In this document: one piece after another, positions 29,612-37,710 of the stretch
How positions within the stretch are numbered: position 1 is the first letter of the stretch
How the letters are laid out: each line of letters starts with the position of its first letter
Virus record (IMG/VR): IMGVR_UViG_3300021062_000024
Span: 1-46,347 of that record
DNA: 46,347 nucleotides
DNA from: a virus
Direction: 5' to 3' (one strand)
Program-made: the position numbers and the translations under genes
The notes under the pieces: generated by a model
Told to the model about the DNA's origin: nothing
The model's database searches: none
What the model saw: the letters and a program-made list of their open reading frames with translations, nothing else

Positions 29612-29785
29612 TGGTTAGTCCTCGGTCATGTGTTAAGTTGCGGGCCGCGCTCCGGGTTGGAAACACGGTGAATCTCGCGGCCGTAGCTTCCGCCATGGCG
29701 GTGTGCGCGTGCTGGTGGCCCGAAAGGGAGCGAGCCCAGCCCGGCCTGGAGCGCATCACCTCAACACCTCCATAGCCTTCCGTCG

Positions 29786-30301
29786 TCACTGGATGCCCGC
29801 CAGCTTCCGGCAGGCGTTCAGTCGATTCATCCAGCCCTTGCCGTACTTCCCCCAGGTCTTCAGCAGCCGGTAATGCCGCTCCCTCTGGTCGGCCACTTCC
29901 TTGGCGAGGTAGACGCCGGTCTGTGTCTTCACCGCCGCCAGCGTTACCGGGCCAAGCGAGCCATCGGCCTGTATCCTGAGCGTCTTCTGGAGCCACTTGA
30001 CCGAGCGGGAAATGCCGCAATTGACCGCCGAATCCATCAGCATGATCGCCAGCGGCTCGGGCAGCTTGTCGCCCTGTATCTCGCGCCAGTAACGGTCGCG
30101 GTAGATCGACCTGGCTTGGTCCTCCGTCAGGCCCTTGATGTCGAGAAGGGGAAAGCTCAGAGCGGAGATGCCGTACTTGGTGCCGCGCAGCTCGCCGGTC
30201 TTGTCCTGGCCGGTGTAGTTACCGGGGTCGTCGGGATCAAGGCTGTGGGCGGCCCCGCCCTCCCACTCCAGAACATGCGTGATGGCCTTGTCCCAGCTCA
30301 T
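29786..30301 (-). CDS. GH108 endolysin (N-acetylmuramidase)
   Basis: 171 residues from MSWDKAITHV (ATGA overlap with the upstream frame). LEWEGG (11-16) contains the likely catalytic Glu14. KYGISALSFP, LTEDQARSIYRDRYW and MLMDSAVNCGISRSVKWLQK, DGSLGPVTLAAV complete the GH108 domain and its C-terminal peptidoglycan-binding helices. No signal peptide, so export depends on the holin. It cuts the glycan strands of the cell wall. Confidence 0.92.
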   Translation of the reverse strand: MSWDKAITHVLEWEGGAAHSLDPDDPGNYTGQDKTGELRGTKYGISALSFPLLDIKGLTEDQARSIYRDRYWREIQGDKLPEPLAIMLMDSAVNCGISRSVKWLQKTLRIQADGSLGPVTLAAVKTQTGVYLAKEVADQRERHYRLLKTWGKYGKGWMNRLNACRKLAGIQ

Positions 30302-30465
30302 CGCATCCTCTCGATCAGCACTGCGTACCGATGGTGTCGGGTGATGGGCTGCCTCTCGACGTACTTCCATCCCTCGGGGATGGGCTCGCCGTGGGGGAGC
30401 CAGCGGACGTAGATAACTTGACCACCCTCTGGCCCTTCTTCGGCACTTCGCCCGTCTCGATCCAT
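30298..30465 (-). CDS. Second frame, possible small protein or frameshift product
   Basis: 55 codons from ATG 30465. The last 40 residues (VIYVRWLPHGEPIPEGWKYV onward) look like a real small phage protein, while the beginning is the shadow of the first frame (30315-30611). No ribosome-binding site precedes the ATG. Either a poorly initiated gene or the second half of a frameshifted protein. Confidence 0.45.
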   Translation of the reverse strand: MDRDGRSAEEGPEGGQVIYVRWLPHGEPIPEGWKYVERQPITRHHRYAVLIERMR

Positions 30466-30611
30466 CGCGCGATCATGTCCATGTTCTTGACCAACACCTC
30501 GCCGTCGATCTCCGCGTCCGCCAGCTGGGCGAACACGAAGGCGCGGCGCTGCTCGTCGATCGACTGAGCAACGGGGTATTCGGTTACGACTTCGATTTCT
30601 TCCGCAGCCAT
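30315..30611 (-). CDS. Hypothetical protein, N-terminal part plausible
   Basis: 98 codons. Residues 1-66 (MAAEEIEVVTEYPVAQSIDE, then FVFAQLADAEIDGEVLVKNM and IARWIETGEVPKKGQRVVKL) look coding. The remaining Ser/Pro/Thr-rich tail reads like a wrong frame, while the alternative frame ending at 30298 takes over coding character near 30430. A +1 or -1 frameshift, natural or an error, is suspected. Confidence 0.55.
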   Translation of the reverse strand: MAAEEIEVVTEYPVAQSIDEQRRAFVFAQLADAEIDGEVLVKNMDMIARWIETGEVPKKGQRVVKLSTSAGSPTASPSPRDGSTSRGSPSPDTIGTQC

Positions 30612-31627
30612 CGCAGGAACTCCGCGCCTTGCTCGACATCGAAGATCGTCGTCACCAGCCTCGGGTCGTCATCCGCTCGCGTCGGGTCGATGATCGTCAC
30701 CGCGGCCGGAAAGATGTTCTGATCCGGCAGCCCCTTCTCCCGGGCGTAGCGGTCATGCCGCTTGTAGGAGCCGCAGCGAATGGCATGCGACACCAGCCCG
30801 GTGGAGGGGCACTTGAGCACCTGATAGCCGGAGACATGCAGGTGGCCACAGGTCAGGATGTGATCTCGCCAGCCCATCTGGACGGCCTTGGCGGGGCCGT
30901 GCGCGGTGTTCCACATGCTATGGCCGCTAAAGTCATGCCGGGCGTTGATCCGGACTTCCTTGCTGTTCGGGAACTGGAGATTGAGCCTGGCGCCCCAGTC
31001 CTCGTGTACGCCGTTGGCGCCCTGGGTCATCCAGTTGAGCGGGTCCCCCGCACCCGTCCAGCAATCGTGGTTGCCGCGGATGATGTAGAGCCAGTCGGTG
31101 GCCTTGATGTACCACTCGACCAGCGCCCAGGCCTCTCGCGCCGACGTGCTCTGCTGCGAGTGGAGGTGCGCAAGGCGACCGACCCAGTTGTTGTGCAGGT
31201 CGCCAACGTTGGCGCCGAACAGGCCTTCGGTCTTCTGAATGATCTTGCAGTGGGCTTCGATCAGCTCGATATCGGAGCCGGGATCGTCAAGGTGCGGGTC
31301 GCCCCCGTGCACAATGCCGATCGGCCCGTCGATCTTGATCCGGACGTTGATCAGCCGGCGGGCTTCGGCCGCTTCATGCCGGCGAGCGTATTCCTTCTTA
31401 CGCCGCGCGATGATTTCGGAGGCCGGGGCGATTTCGCTCGGCAGCTCGTCCCGCTCAAACGGCTTGGATGACGTAACCCCCCTCAGGGTTGCCATCCGCA
31501 CCCGGTTGTTGAAGGTGCTCCAGGCCAATCCCAAGCTATCGGCTGCGTGCTTGATGTTGCCGCCGTGCCGCTCCAGGGCTGCCATGGTCTCGGCGAGTAC
31601 GGCGTCGGGGAGCTGGGGGGTGGCCAC
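30584..31627 (-). CDS. HTH-fused calcineurin-like metallophosphoesterase
   Basis: 347 residues. An N-terminal Fis-type HTH (HGGNIKHAADSLGLAWSTFN, about 21-40) is joined to a metallophosphoesterase domain with GDPHLD (109-114), GDLHNNW (142-148), GNHDCW (185-190), a His near 230-236 and GHLH (261-264). All metal ligands appear present. Such proteins hydrolyse phosphoesters in nucleic acids or nucleotides. A DNA-binding fusion in the lysis region is unusual; roles in DNA ejection or host DNA damage are guesses. Confidence 0.85.
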   Translation of the reverse strand: MATPQLPDAVLAETMAALERHGGNIKHAADSLGLAWSTFNNRVRMATLRGVTSSKPFERDELPSEIAPASEIIARRKKEYARRHEAAEARRLINVRIKIDGPIGIVHGGDPHLDDPGSDIELIEAHCKIIQKTEGLFGANVGDLHNNWVGRLAHLHSQQSTSAREAWALVEWYIKATDWLYIIRGNHDCWTGAGDPLNWMTQGANGVHEDWGARLNLQFPNSKEVRINARHDFSGHSMWNTAHGPAKAVQMGWRDHILTCGHLHVSGYQVLKCPSTGLVSHAIRCGSYKRHDRYAREKGLPDQNIFPAAVTIIDPTRADDDPRLVTTIFDVEQGAEFLRWLRKKSKS

Positions 31628-31716
31628 TAGGGCACCATCAGCAGCGCGCCCGAAACCAGCATCATGGCGAGCAGGCAGCCGACCATGGTCAGGATCAGGA
31701 AGTCGGCCGGCGTCAT
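31627..31716 (-). CDS. Tiny membrane protein
   Basis: 29 residues: MTPADFLILTMVGCLLAMML then VSGALLMVP, a single hydrophobic helix. It shares a base with the metallophosphoesterase start and overlaps the upstream ORF (ATGA). Could be a lysis accessory. Confidence 0.45.
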   Translation of the reverse strand: MTPADFLILTMVGCLLAMMLVSGALLMVP

Positions 31717-31838
31717 CGGATCACCAGCGCGACAGACACGGCCGCAGAGCCGACGAAGATCCCGAGCGTGAGCCAAGGGTGATTGACCACCCACTCGACA
31801 ATCGCCATGAACCAGTCGGGCAGGTCGTGCTCGTTCAT
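31713..31838 (-). CDS. Tiny membrane protein
   Basis: 41 residues: MNEHDLPDWFMAIVEWVVNH, then a hydrophobic segment LTLGIFVGSAAVSVALVI. One membrane segment with N-terminal amphipathic helix. ATGA overlaps on both sides. Possible pinholin or accessory of lysis. Confidence 0.5.
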   Translation of the reverse strand: MNEHDLPDWFMAIVEWVVNHPWLTLGIFVGSAAVSVALVIR

Positions 31839-32053
31839 AGATCGCTCGCCCTCCGTCGATACCCGCGCCGGCTCTTGCGCTCATCCAATGCGGTGCGAAT
31901 GCGCAGGTAGAGAAGCACCAGGCCCCCGAGGACCAGGAGCACGTGCGTCACACCGTCAAACAGCGACCACCAGAACGGGGAAGTCAGAGCGGGGACGGCA
32001 AGGCTCGCGTCAGCCGCCGTCTTGACCAGCTGATCTTTCAGCCCGTCAGACAT
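31835..32053 (-). CDS. Probable holin-like membrane protein
   Basis: 72 residues: an N-terminal amphipathic region (SDGLKDQLVKTAADASLAVP), a membrane segment GVTHVLLVLGGLVLLYL and a basic cytosolic tail (RIRTALDERKSRRGYRRR). The size, single TM and basic tail fit class II/III holins. It is encoded between the tail fibre and the endolysin. Confidence 0.6.
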   Translation of the reverse strand: MSDGLKDQLVKTAADASLAVPALTSPFWWSLFDGVTHVLLVLGGLVLLYLRIRTALDERKSRRGYRRRASDL

Positions 32054-32125
32054 TGGCCCCCTCCAGCCGCCCGATGGCGCGCTCTATGTCGTTACCGGCC
32101 ATCTCGCCAACTCCGCGGGTTGCAC

Positions 32126-32305
32126 TCAACGCTTCAGCTTCAAAGCCTCTGCGATCCTTCCCTCCTGTCGCAGCTCGGCCACCTCTGCGCACTTCAGGGC
32201 GTCGGCCGCATCAATGGCGTCCTGCGCAGCCTCTTCCTCAGGCGTGAAGGCAACCTGCTCCGCTCGCCCGGTCTGGCAGTTCACGACGACGCGATGGCGT
32301 GACAT
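32126..32305 (-). CDS. Small acidic hypothetical protein
   Basis: 59 residues: MSRHRVVVNCQTGRAEQVAF, then an Ala/Glu/Asp-rich helix. The pattern (NCxTGxxEQVxxTPEEEA) is common beside tail-fibre genes and may be a fibre assembly chaperone. The ATG overlaps the tail fibre stop (TGATG). Confidence 0.65.
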   Translation of the reverse strand: MSRHRVVVNCQTGRAEQVAFTPEEEAAQDAIDAADALKCAEVAELRQEGRIAEALKLKR

Positions 32306-33219
32306 CAGATTTCTCCCCAGAGTTGGAATTTGCCCGTGATCGTGCCGCTCGACGGCAGGATGCGTAGGCCGTCCTGCGCCACGACAGACCCCTGCGTCCG
32401 GTTGCCGCAGATCTGCCAGTTCTCGATGGTGTTGGCGTTGTTGATCGCCCCAAGCTCACCCTTCAGAAACTGGCAAACCGTGCTGGAAGACGGCCGGCTC
32501 AACACAAGCTCTGCGTCGAATCCCTCGCCAGTTGCGTTGCCGATGCTGTTGGCGAGCACGATCTGCCCCGCCACGGCATCCACGTTGGTCACCGTCGAGC
32601 CGCGCACCAAGGCAATGTCGGCGTACTGGTAATCGCTCGCGCCGCTCTTGAAGGTGCCGGACTCGGAGAGGCGGGCGTAGATCGCCACGTTGTCGGTGCC
32701 GACCTGGCCGTCGAAGATCATCAGCCGGAACTTGTTGAAGTAGGTCGGGAGGCTGGTGAACGTGACATCGCTTGCGGCACTCGCCGTGGTTTGCGCCACC
32801 AATGCCCGATCGCCCGGCGTCAGGAGGAGCATGTTTGTGCCGTCGTAGACCAGTTCGAAATACTGGCCATTGACGATTTCGCCGCCAATCAGGGCTGTGC
32901 CGTTGAGGCGCTTGATGTCCTTCGCGCCAAGCGAGCTGAGGTTGATGGTTGCCGCACCCGTGTTCGTCCCGCCGGCCTTGAACATGTAACGCATGCCGGT
33001 GACGTAAGCGGACGGAGCTACCGTCGCGCTGACCGTGATGGTGTTCGTGCCGCTAGTGGTAAGCTTGCCGTTGATAAGCTCAAACCACCGCGCCGCGCCG
33101 CCCATCACTGCGCGGGCGGAGTCGTTGACGCCGGAAGGGGCCATGCCTTCCGGAAAGCCGGCTGGGGCCGCCGTGTTGTTGCTGGCGTCTGTCGGACTCC
33201 AGGCGCTCACATCAGTCAT
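32305..33219 (-). CDS. Tail fibre or receptor-binding protein
   Basis: 304 residues. The N-terminal segment (SPTDASNNTAAPAGFPEGMA, PSGVNDSARAVMGGAARWFE) is the typical phage fibre head that docks to the tail. The rest is Ser/Thr/Gly-rich beta structure with NTGAATINLSSLGAKDIK and C-terminal KFQLWGEI. It probably forms a trimer contacting the host surface. It is followed by a small chaperone-like gene. Confidence 0.75.
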   Translation of the reverse strand: MTDVSAWSPTDASNNTAAPAGFPEGMAPSGVNDSARAVMGGAARWFELINGKLTTSGTNTITVSATVAPSAYVTGMRYMFKAGGTNTGAATINLSSLGAKDIKRLNGTALIGGEIVNGQYFELVYDGTNMLLLTPGDRALVAQTTASAASDVTFTSLPTYFNKFRLMIFDGQVGTDNVAIYARLSESGTFKSGASDYQYADIALVRGSTVTNVDAVAGQIVLANSIGNATGEGFDAELVLSRPSSSTVCQFLKGELGAINNANTIENWQICGNRTQGSVVAQDGLRILPSSGTITGKFQLWGEI

Positions 33220-33282
33220 GGCATGCCCCTTGCTTCAGTAGAAAATGTGCTAGGGTTGGTGTGCGGAAATGGGATGGGGATG

Positions 33283-33465
33283 ATGGGCAAGGCGGTGTTG
33301 CTGGCCGTTTGGGTCGTCGCAGGGCATCCGCCGGTCGTGCAGCAGGTTGAGATGCGCGACATACAAAGCTGCATCTCTACGCGCGACGCCATGGACCGCG
33401 ACCACGCGAATCTGCCCAAGGGCTCGCCCGCCTTCATGGGGTACTGCCTGCATCGCGAGCGGTAG
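33283..33465 (+). CDS. Small secreted protein on the opposite strand
   Basis: 60 residues from ATG 33283; 33274 and 33280 are alternative in-frame starts. A hydrophobic N-terminus (MGKAVLLAVWVVAG) looks like a signal peptide or anchor, followed by two conserved-looking Cys residues (QSC, GYC) and DRDHANLPKGSPAFMGYC. It is encoded against the late operon in the gap 33220-33433, overlapping the end of the next gene by 32 bases. A moron-like gene is likely; function unknown. Confidence 0.6.
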   Translation: MGKAVLLAVWVVAGHPPVVQQVEMRDIQSCISTRDAMDRDHANLPKGSPAFMGYCLHRER

Positions 33466-35359
33466 CCAGAAGCGATGGCAGGAGCAGTGCTGCGGATTGA
33501 TCAGACATCCGGGCCATGCGCTGCATGATGTCGATGGCTTCGGGCGACGGATTTGTGAACAGGTTCCCGAGCTGGCGGTAGGCGTTCCGATAGACGGTGT
33601 TCGCCATGATGCGATCCACAAAGCGAAGCGGGGCGGTTATTTCCGTCTGAGCTAGTTGGCCGATTGCCCCGGTATTCGCAGCCTCCTGGCCGGCCCGCAA
33701 ACGCCCGCCGGTCTGCGACCCGACACCAGGAATGCGGCCTGTGCGCTCCAGAACGTCGAACACACGCTGAGCGCCCTGCCAAGCCTGATCGGGATTGGCG
33801 CCTGCGCGCGTGGCCGCCTCGCGGATCAGCGCCTCGGTTTCTTGAGCCTGCTGGCTTCCCGGCCCACCAAGCATCTGGTTCCGGAAGTTGACGCCGGCCA
33901 TGCGGGTCGGCCCAGCCTGCGTCGGCTTGGCGGCGGTCTCCAGGACATCATCAGCCTGCCGTAGCAGCTGTGAGGCTGGCGCGCCTTGCCGGTAGGCGGC
34001 CTGCCCTGCGGCGAATTGCGGATTCGTTTGGAGCGCCGCGTTCACGTCATCAAGGATCGGCTGCATCGCCCGCCTGATGGCGTTCTGCGGCACGCCCTCG
34101 GCCATGTTGTTGATGCGCTCGGCGAAGGTCTGCCGCACGGTATCGAGCCGGTTGATGTTCGTAATCGGGACGCCGTTTTCGATGATGTCATTGCGTAGCG
34201 CCATCAGCTGCCGGCGAACGTCCGCAGGCGAAGTCATGATGGCGTTGTCGAGCCGCTGGATGACCGGGCGGAGCGCCTGCGGGTCGATGCTCTGCGGGTT
34301 TGCCGCGGTGTACCCGGCCCGCTGCGCTTCCTGCGTCAACGCCTGCCCCGCGTTCCGAGTGCCTGCCGCGCGCATGTAGCCGGGTGCGCTTGCCAGATCG
34401 GGCGCGATCTCATTGCGGATGGTGTTCGGCAGGGTCGCCGCGCGCTGATCGAAGAACCGGCCCATCTGTGGTCCGCCAGTCGGCGACGCGAGGGTGTCGG
34501 CCGCAAGTCCCTGCACCGGGCGGGCGTCAATCGCTTCGGCCGGGGATAGTGGGACACCTCTTGCCTGTCCCTCGGCCATGCGCGCTCGGGCAGTGGCGAA
34601 ATCATCCGCCGTGGTGCCAGCCAGACGCTCCCTGAGCATCAAGCCAGGGTTGGACGATGGAAGGGCCACACCCGTCAGGCCGGTGCCCAGCAGGCCGCCA
34701 GAGAGGCGCGCCCACGGCTCTGCCGGCGTACCCTCGGCCAACTGCCCGCCGACCTCAGAGCCAGCCCCGCCGCCAAGCCCCATGAAGAAAGCCCGAGCCC
34801 CGCCCAGCAACCCGCCCTGCGTCGCAAACTGGCCCATGGTGTCGGCGAACTTTCCCGCCGTGGTTTGCGGGTCGTGCAGCATGCCGAGGTCGCGCATGGG
34901 CGCCTCGAAGTCTGCTTTCCCGCCCGGCAACGGAGCGGCTGGCGGATCGATGTACATGCCACGGAAGCCAAGCCCGACCGGCTGCCCCGCAAGCCAACCA
35001 GCGCCAGAGCGCATCATGTTCAGCGCATCAACGGGCAGGCCCGCCAACCCGGCAATGCCCTTGGGCACGCTTGACGCCGCTGACTGAATCACGTCGCGCG
35101 CGGTCGGATTGTCGGGAAGGATGCGGTTAAGCACATCCCCCACCGCCGCCCCCGCACGCTCGGCACGGCCCGGTGGCGCCATCATTGGCTTCAGGACATC
35201 GCCGCCGAGAGGGTCAACAGGAGGATCGGCCTTTGCTTTCGCGGCATCAGCAGCCAGCGGCGCGGCTTCCCACCACTCACCAGATGTCGCCTTCGGTGGC
35301 GGCATCGCGCGCTTGGCCGCATCGCCGGCAAGGGGGGCTGCTTCCCACCAGTTGCTCAC
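33434..35359 (-). CDS. DNA ejection / internal virion protein
   Basis: 641 residues. An N-terminal duplicated motif (WWEAAPLAGDAAK and WWEAAPLAADAAK, about 4-38) precedes a Gly/Ala/Pro-rich region with hydrophobic stretches (GLGFRG, GLLGGARAFFMGLGGGAG) and a long helical C-terminus with RLDNAIMTSPADVRRQLMAL. Large helical proteins in this position are the injected proteins of podoviruses, which form the trans-envelope channel. Confidence 0.7.
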   Translation of the reverse strand: MSNWWEAAPLAGDAAKRAMPPPKATSGEWWEAAPLAADAAKAKADPPVDPLGGDVLKPMMAPPGRAERAGAAVGDVLNRILPDNPTARDVIQSAASSVPKGIAGLAGLPVDALNMMRSGAGWLAGQPVGLGFRGMYIDPPAAPLPGGKADFEAPMRDLGMLHDPQTTAGKFADTMGQFATQGGLLGGARAFFMGLGGGAGSEVGGQLAEGTPAEPWARLSGGLLGTGLTGVALPSSNPGLMLRERLAGTTADDFATARARMAEGQARGVPLSPAEAIDARPVQGLAADTLASPTGGPQMGRFFDQRAATLPNTIRNEIAPDLASAPGYMRAAGTRNAGQALTQEAQRAGYTAANPQSIDPQALRPVIQRLDNAIMTSPADVRRQLMALRNDIIENGVPITNINRLDTVRQTFAERINNMAEGVPQNAIRRAMQPILDDVNAALQTNPQFAAGQAAYRQGAPASQLLRQADDVLETAAKPTQAGPTRMAGVNFRNQMLGGPGSQQAQETEALIREAATRAGANPDQAWQGAQRVFDVLERTGRIPGVGSQTGGRLRAGQEAANTGAIGQLAQTEITAPLRFVDRIMANTVYRNAYRQLGNLFTNPSPEAIDIMQRMARMSDQSAALLLPSLLATARDAGSTP

Positions 35360-36783
35360 GGCTTCACGCGAATCCGCTTGTTCGGGTCAAGGAACAGGGA
35401 GCCGGATGGAAGGGTGTCGTACTCCTCCTTGCCCCTTGGTGCGGAGATTCCGGGTGGCAGCGGCGGAGGATTGTCCTTGCGCCACTTCAGTTCGAAGGTC
35501 GCCGGGCTCTTACCCTGGTCAACCCACTCCTGCATGCCCTCGAACTTGCGCTCTGCGTAATCAGCCTTGGCATGCAGCCAACCCATCATCTGCTTGACCG
35601 CCTCAGGGCTGTCCTTGAGGCGCGGGAAGATCGCCTCGATGAAGTCGCGGTCGGTGTTGGAGATTTGCGCGCCCAACCCCCCGAGCGCGGCGAACACCAG
35701 CCCCTTGGCGGCGGACTCGAAAGCTCGCGCGTCGCCCGGCGCGACCTTCGTCAATTCGGCAATCTTCTTTTCGTCCGCCCCGAGCCGCACGGCGACGTTG
35801 GCGAGGCCAGACAGCACATCCGCCCCAGCGCCCGTCTGGAGCCCCTGCGCGACCGCCGTTTCCATCTGGATCAACGCGTTGCGCAATTCGCCTGCCTTCT
35901 GGAACTCACCGACCGCGCGCGTGTAGAAACTGGCCTCGCCCTTCTCTCCGCCGATGACCTTGGCGCGCTCTGTTTCTCCCGCCTTCTGCTGCTGGAACAA
36001 CATTCCCGGCGAAACCGTCGGCGGGGCAAGCTGCGTCCCGCCCGGGCGGAAGCCGCCTTGCGCCTGCGCCATCTGCACGCCGGCAGAGGCATTCGCGGGA
36101 CCTGCCGTATCGGCCATTGCCAACGGCGACGGCTGCTGCGGGATGTTGACCGGCGGCGGGCGCATGGCGCTGCCGGACGGCGACGGAAGACCACCGCTGA
36201 GAAGGCCGGGCAAGCCAAGCCCTTCCATGATGGCTCCAGCGCCACCCTGGTAGTTCGGTCCGAATCCCTGAATGCGACCGTCGGCGCCCGGGACGATCCT
36301 AGTCTGAAGACTACTCTTGATCGTCTCCGGCACGATCCCGCCCATGCCACCGAAGTAGGACTTCAGCCCCTCGAATTGGGCCGCCGTCTGCGCGTTCTCC
36401 GGGCTGATCGCATACCAAGGCCGGTCACCCTTGATGCGATTGGAGTTGATGCCCTGGATTTCGAGCATGAGCCGATCGCGCTCTTCGCCCGGCGGAAGCG
36501 ACTGCGCATACTGCAAGACCCGCTGCTTCTGCTCCGTCGCCTCTTTCAGCTTGCTGACCTGCGCGCCGATGTACGCCTTCTTGAACTGCCCCTGTTCGTA
36601 GTCATCCATCGCCTTCAGGCCAGCAGCGGCGCCGGACGATGCGATGGTGCCCGGCCCTACAGGAACCGGAGACGGTCCCGAGGCCTGCCCGATCCCGATG
36701 AGCGTCCCGAGAATCCCCCGGATGTTTGCATCACGCTGGACTTCAGGCGGGAGCAGGTAGTTGTCGAGCAGTCCGTTAGCCAT
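35356..36783 (-). CDS. DNA ejection / internal virion protein
   Basis: 475 residues. N-terminal MANGLLDNYLLPPEVQRDAN and IGIGQASGPSPVP, a helical part (KKAYIGAQVSKLKEATEQKQ), a disordered Pro/Gly/Gln-rich centre and a helical C-terminal domain ending AKADYAERKFEGMQEWVDQG, then a basic tail. It overlaps the next ORF by four bases. Probably an injected protein working with its neighbours. Confidence 0.7.
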   Translation of the reverse strand: MANGLLDNYLLPPEVQRDANIRGILGTLIGIGQASGPSPVPVGPGTIASSGAAAGLKAMDDYEQGQFKKAYIGAQVSKLKEATEQKQRVLQYAQSLPPGEERDRLMLEIQGINSNRIKGDRPWYAISPENAQTAAQFEGLKSYFGGMGGIVPETIKSSLQTRIVPGADGRIQGFGPNYQGGAGAIMEGLGLPGLLSGGLPSPSGSAMRPPPVNIPQQPSPLAMADTAGPANASAGVQMAQAQGGFRPGGTQLAPPTVSPGMLFQQQKAGETERAKVIGGEKGEASFYTRAVGEFQKAGELRNALIQMETAVAQGLQTGAGADVLSGLANVAVRLGADEKKIAELTKVAPGDARAFESAAKGLVFAALGGLGAQISNTDRDFIEAIFPRLKDSPEAVKQMMGWLHAKADYAERKFEGMQEWVDQGKSPATFELKWRKDNPPPLPPGISAPRGKEEYDTLPSGSLFLDPNKRIRVKP

Positions 36784-36786
36784 GGC

Positions 36787-37710
36787 TCACCCGTAGGCGC
36801 CGAGCGCGAATTGACGAAGCGTGGAGTCGTTGGCCGGCACGCCCAGCTCGGCGAGCCGCGCATAGGCTTGCGGAACGGCGTTGCCTACCCGGCCGGTGTC
36901 GAGCGACAGGAAGCCGGTATTCGGCACCTCGTGAATGCCGCCGGCCCACAGCGGATGGATGCTCTCCGGCTCGACCCAGTTCGTGCCGGTGAAGATGCGC
37001 GTCGGGTCCTCGCCGATCCCAGGGGCATTCAACAGCCCGCGCTTTGCCATCGCTCGTGCAAGCGATTGGTCGTTGAGCATCGGCGCCATGAACCCGCCGA
37101 TCTCGATGGTCGGCTGCATGCGGTTCTCGCCGCCCCTCACTTGGAAGTGGCGGGGCAGTTCACCGATCATCGGGAACTGGTTGGCGTAGTTGAGCGCGTT
37201 GCCCAGCAGCCCCGGCATGGTTGATGCGTTGAGCCCGTTGTCGCCGGAACTCCCCATGACGCCGAGCCGGCCGCCCTGGTTGCCGAGCCAGGCCTGGGCA
37301 TTCGGGCCGACCGTGGGCGGCGGGCCGAAGTTGCCGCCAATCGCCGAGCCGATCGCCGAACCGAGCAAGGTCCCCAAAGCCGGGACCGGGAGGAACGAGC
37401 CGGCGAATCCACCAACCGCGCCGCCGATGCTCGACCCGGCATTCCCGTCGCCCCAGGTGCCGAGCTTCGAGCCCAGCCACCCCGCGCCGGCATTGGCAAG
37501 CGAAGCGCCGGCCGAAGTGAACGGGTTGCCGCCGTTGAAAAAGCTCTTGGCGCCGCGGAACAGCGCCGAGGCGCCCATGCCCGTAAGCGGATTGCTCAGC
37601 AGGCCGCCGCCTGTCTCCGGCGGGTTGTAGATCGTCCCGTACCGCGGAGAGGACAGCAGTCCTCCATATCCGCCGAAGGGGTCGATGTGGCCTTGGTCTA
37701 CCAGCGCCAT
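36787..37710 (-). CDS. Gly-rich internal virion protein
   Basis: 307 residues. The first 130 residues are Gly/Ser/Ala-rich with membrane-active-like stretches (GGAVGGFAGSFLPVPALGTL, LGSAIGSAIGGNFG). The second half is mixed. Glycine-zipper segments like these occur in ejection proteins that insert into membranes. It starts one base inside the upstream stop. Confidence 0.65.
   Translation of the reverse strand: MALVDQGHIDPFGGYGGLLSSPRYGTIYNPPETGGGLLSNPLTGMGASALFRGAKSFFNGGNPFTSAGASLANAGAGWLGSKLGTWGDGNAGSSIGGAVGGFAGSFLPVPALGTLLGSAIGSAIGGNFGPPPTVGPNAQAWLGNQGGRLGVMGSSGDNGLNASTMPGLLGNALNYANQFPMIGELPRHFQVRGGENRMQPTIEIGGFMAPMLNDQSLARAMAKRGLLNAPGIGEDPTRIFTGTNWVEPESIHPLWAGGIHEVPNTGFLSLDTGRVGNAVPQAYARLAELGVPANDSTLRQFALGAYG

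Noticed and set aside
29612-29785. A 94-codon minus-strand frame from 29756 overlapping the holin gene
   Set aside because: It has no motif and lacks a ribosome-binding site. It has a shadow-like Arg/Ala/Pro tail inside the holin gene.
32054-32107. An 18-codon ORF (MAGNDIERAIGRLEGANV) before the holin-like gene
   Set aside because: It overlaps the next start neatly but is too short to support beyond that.
35173-37224. A 683-codon open frame on the plus strand
   Set aside because: It lies opposite two virion genes that fit the operon. Its composition (Arg/Leu/His-rich) is typical of an antisense shadow in GC-rich DNA.
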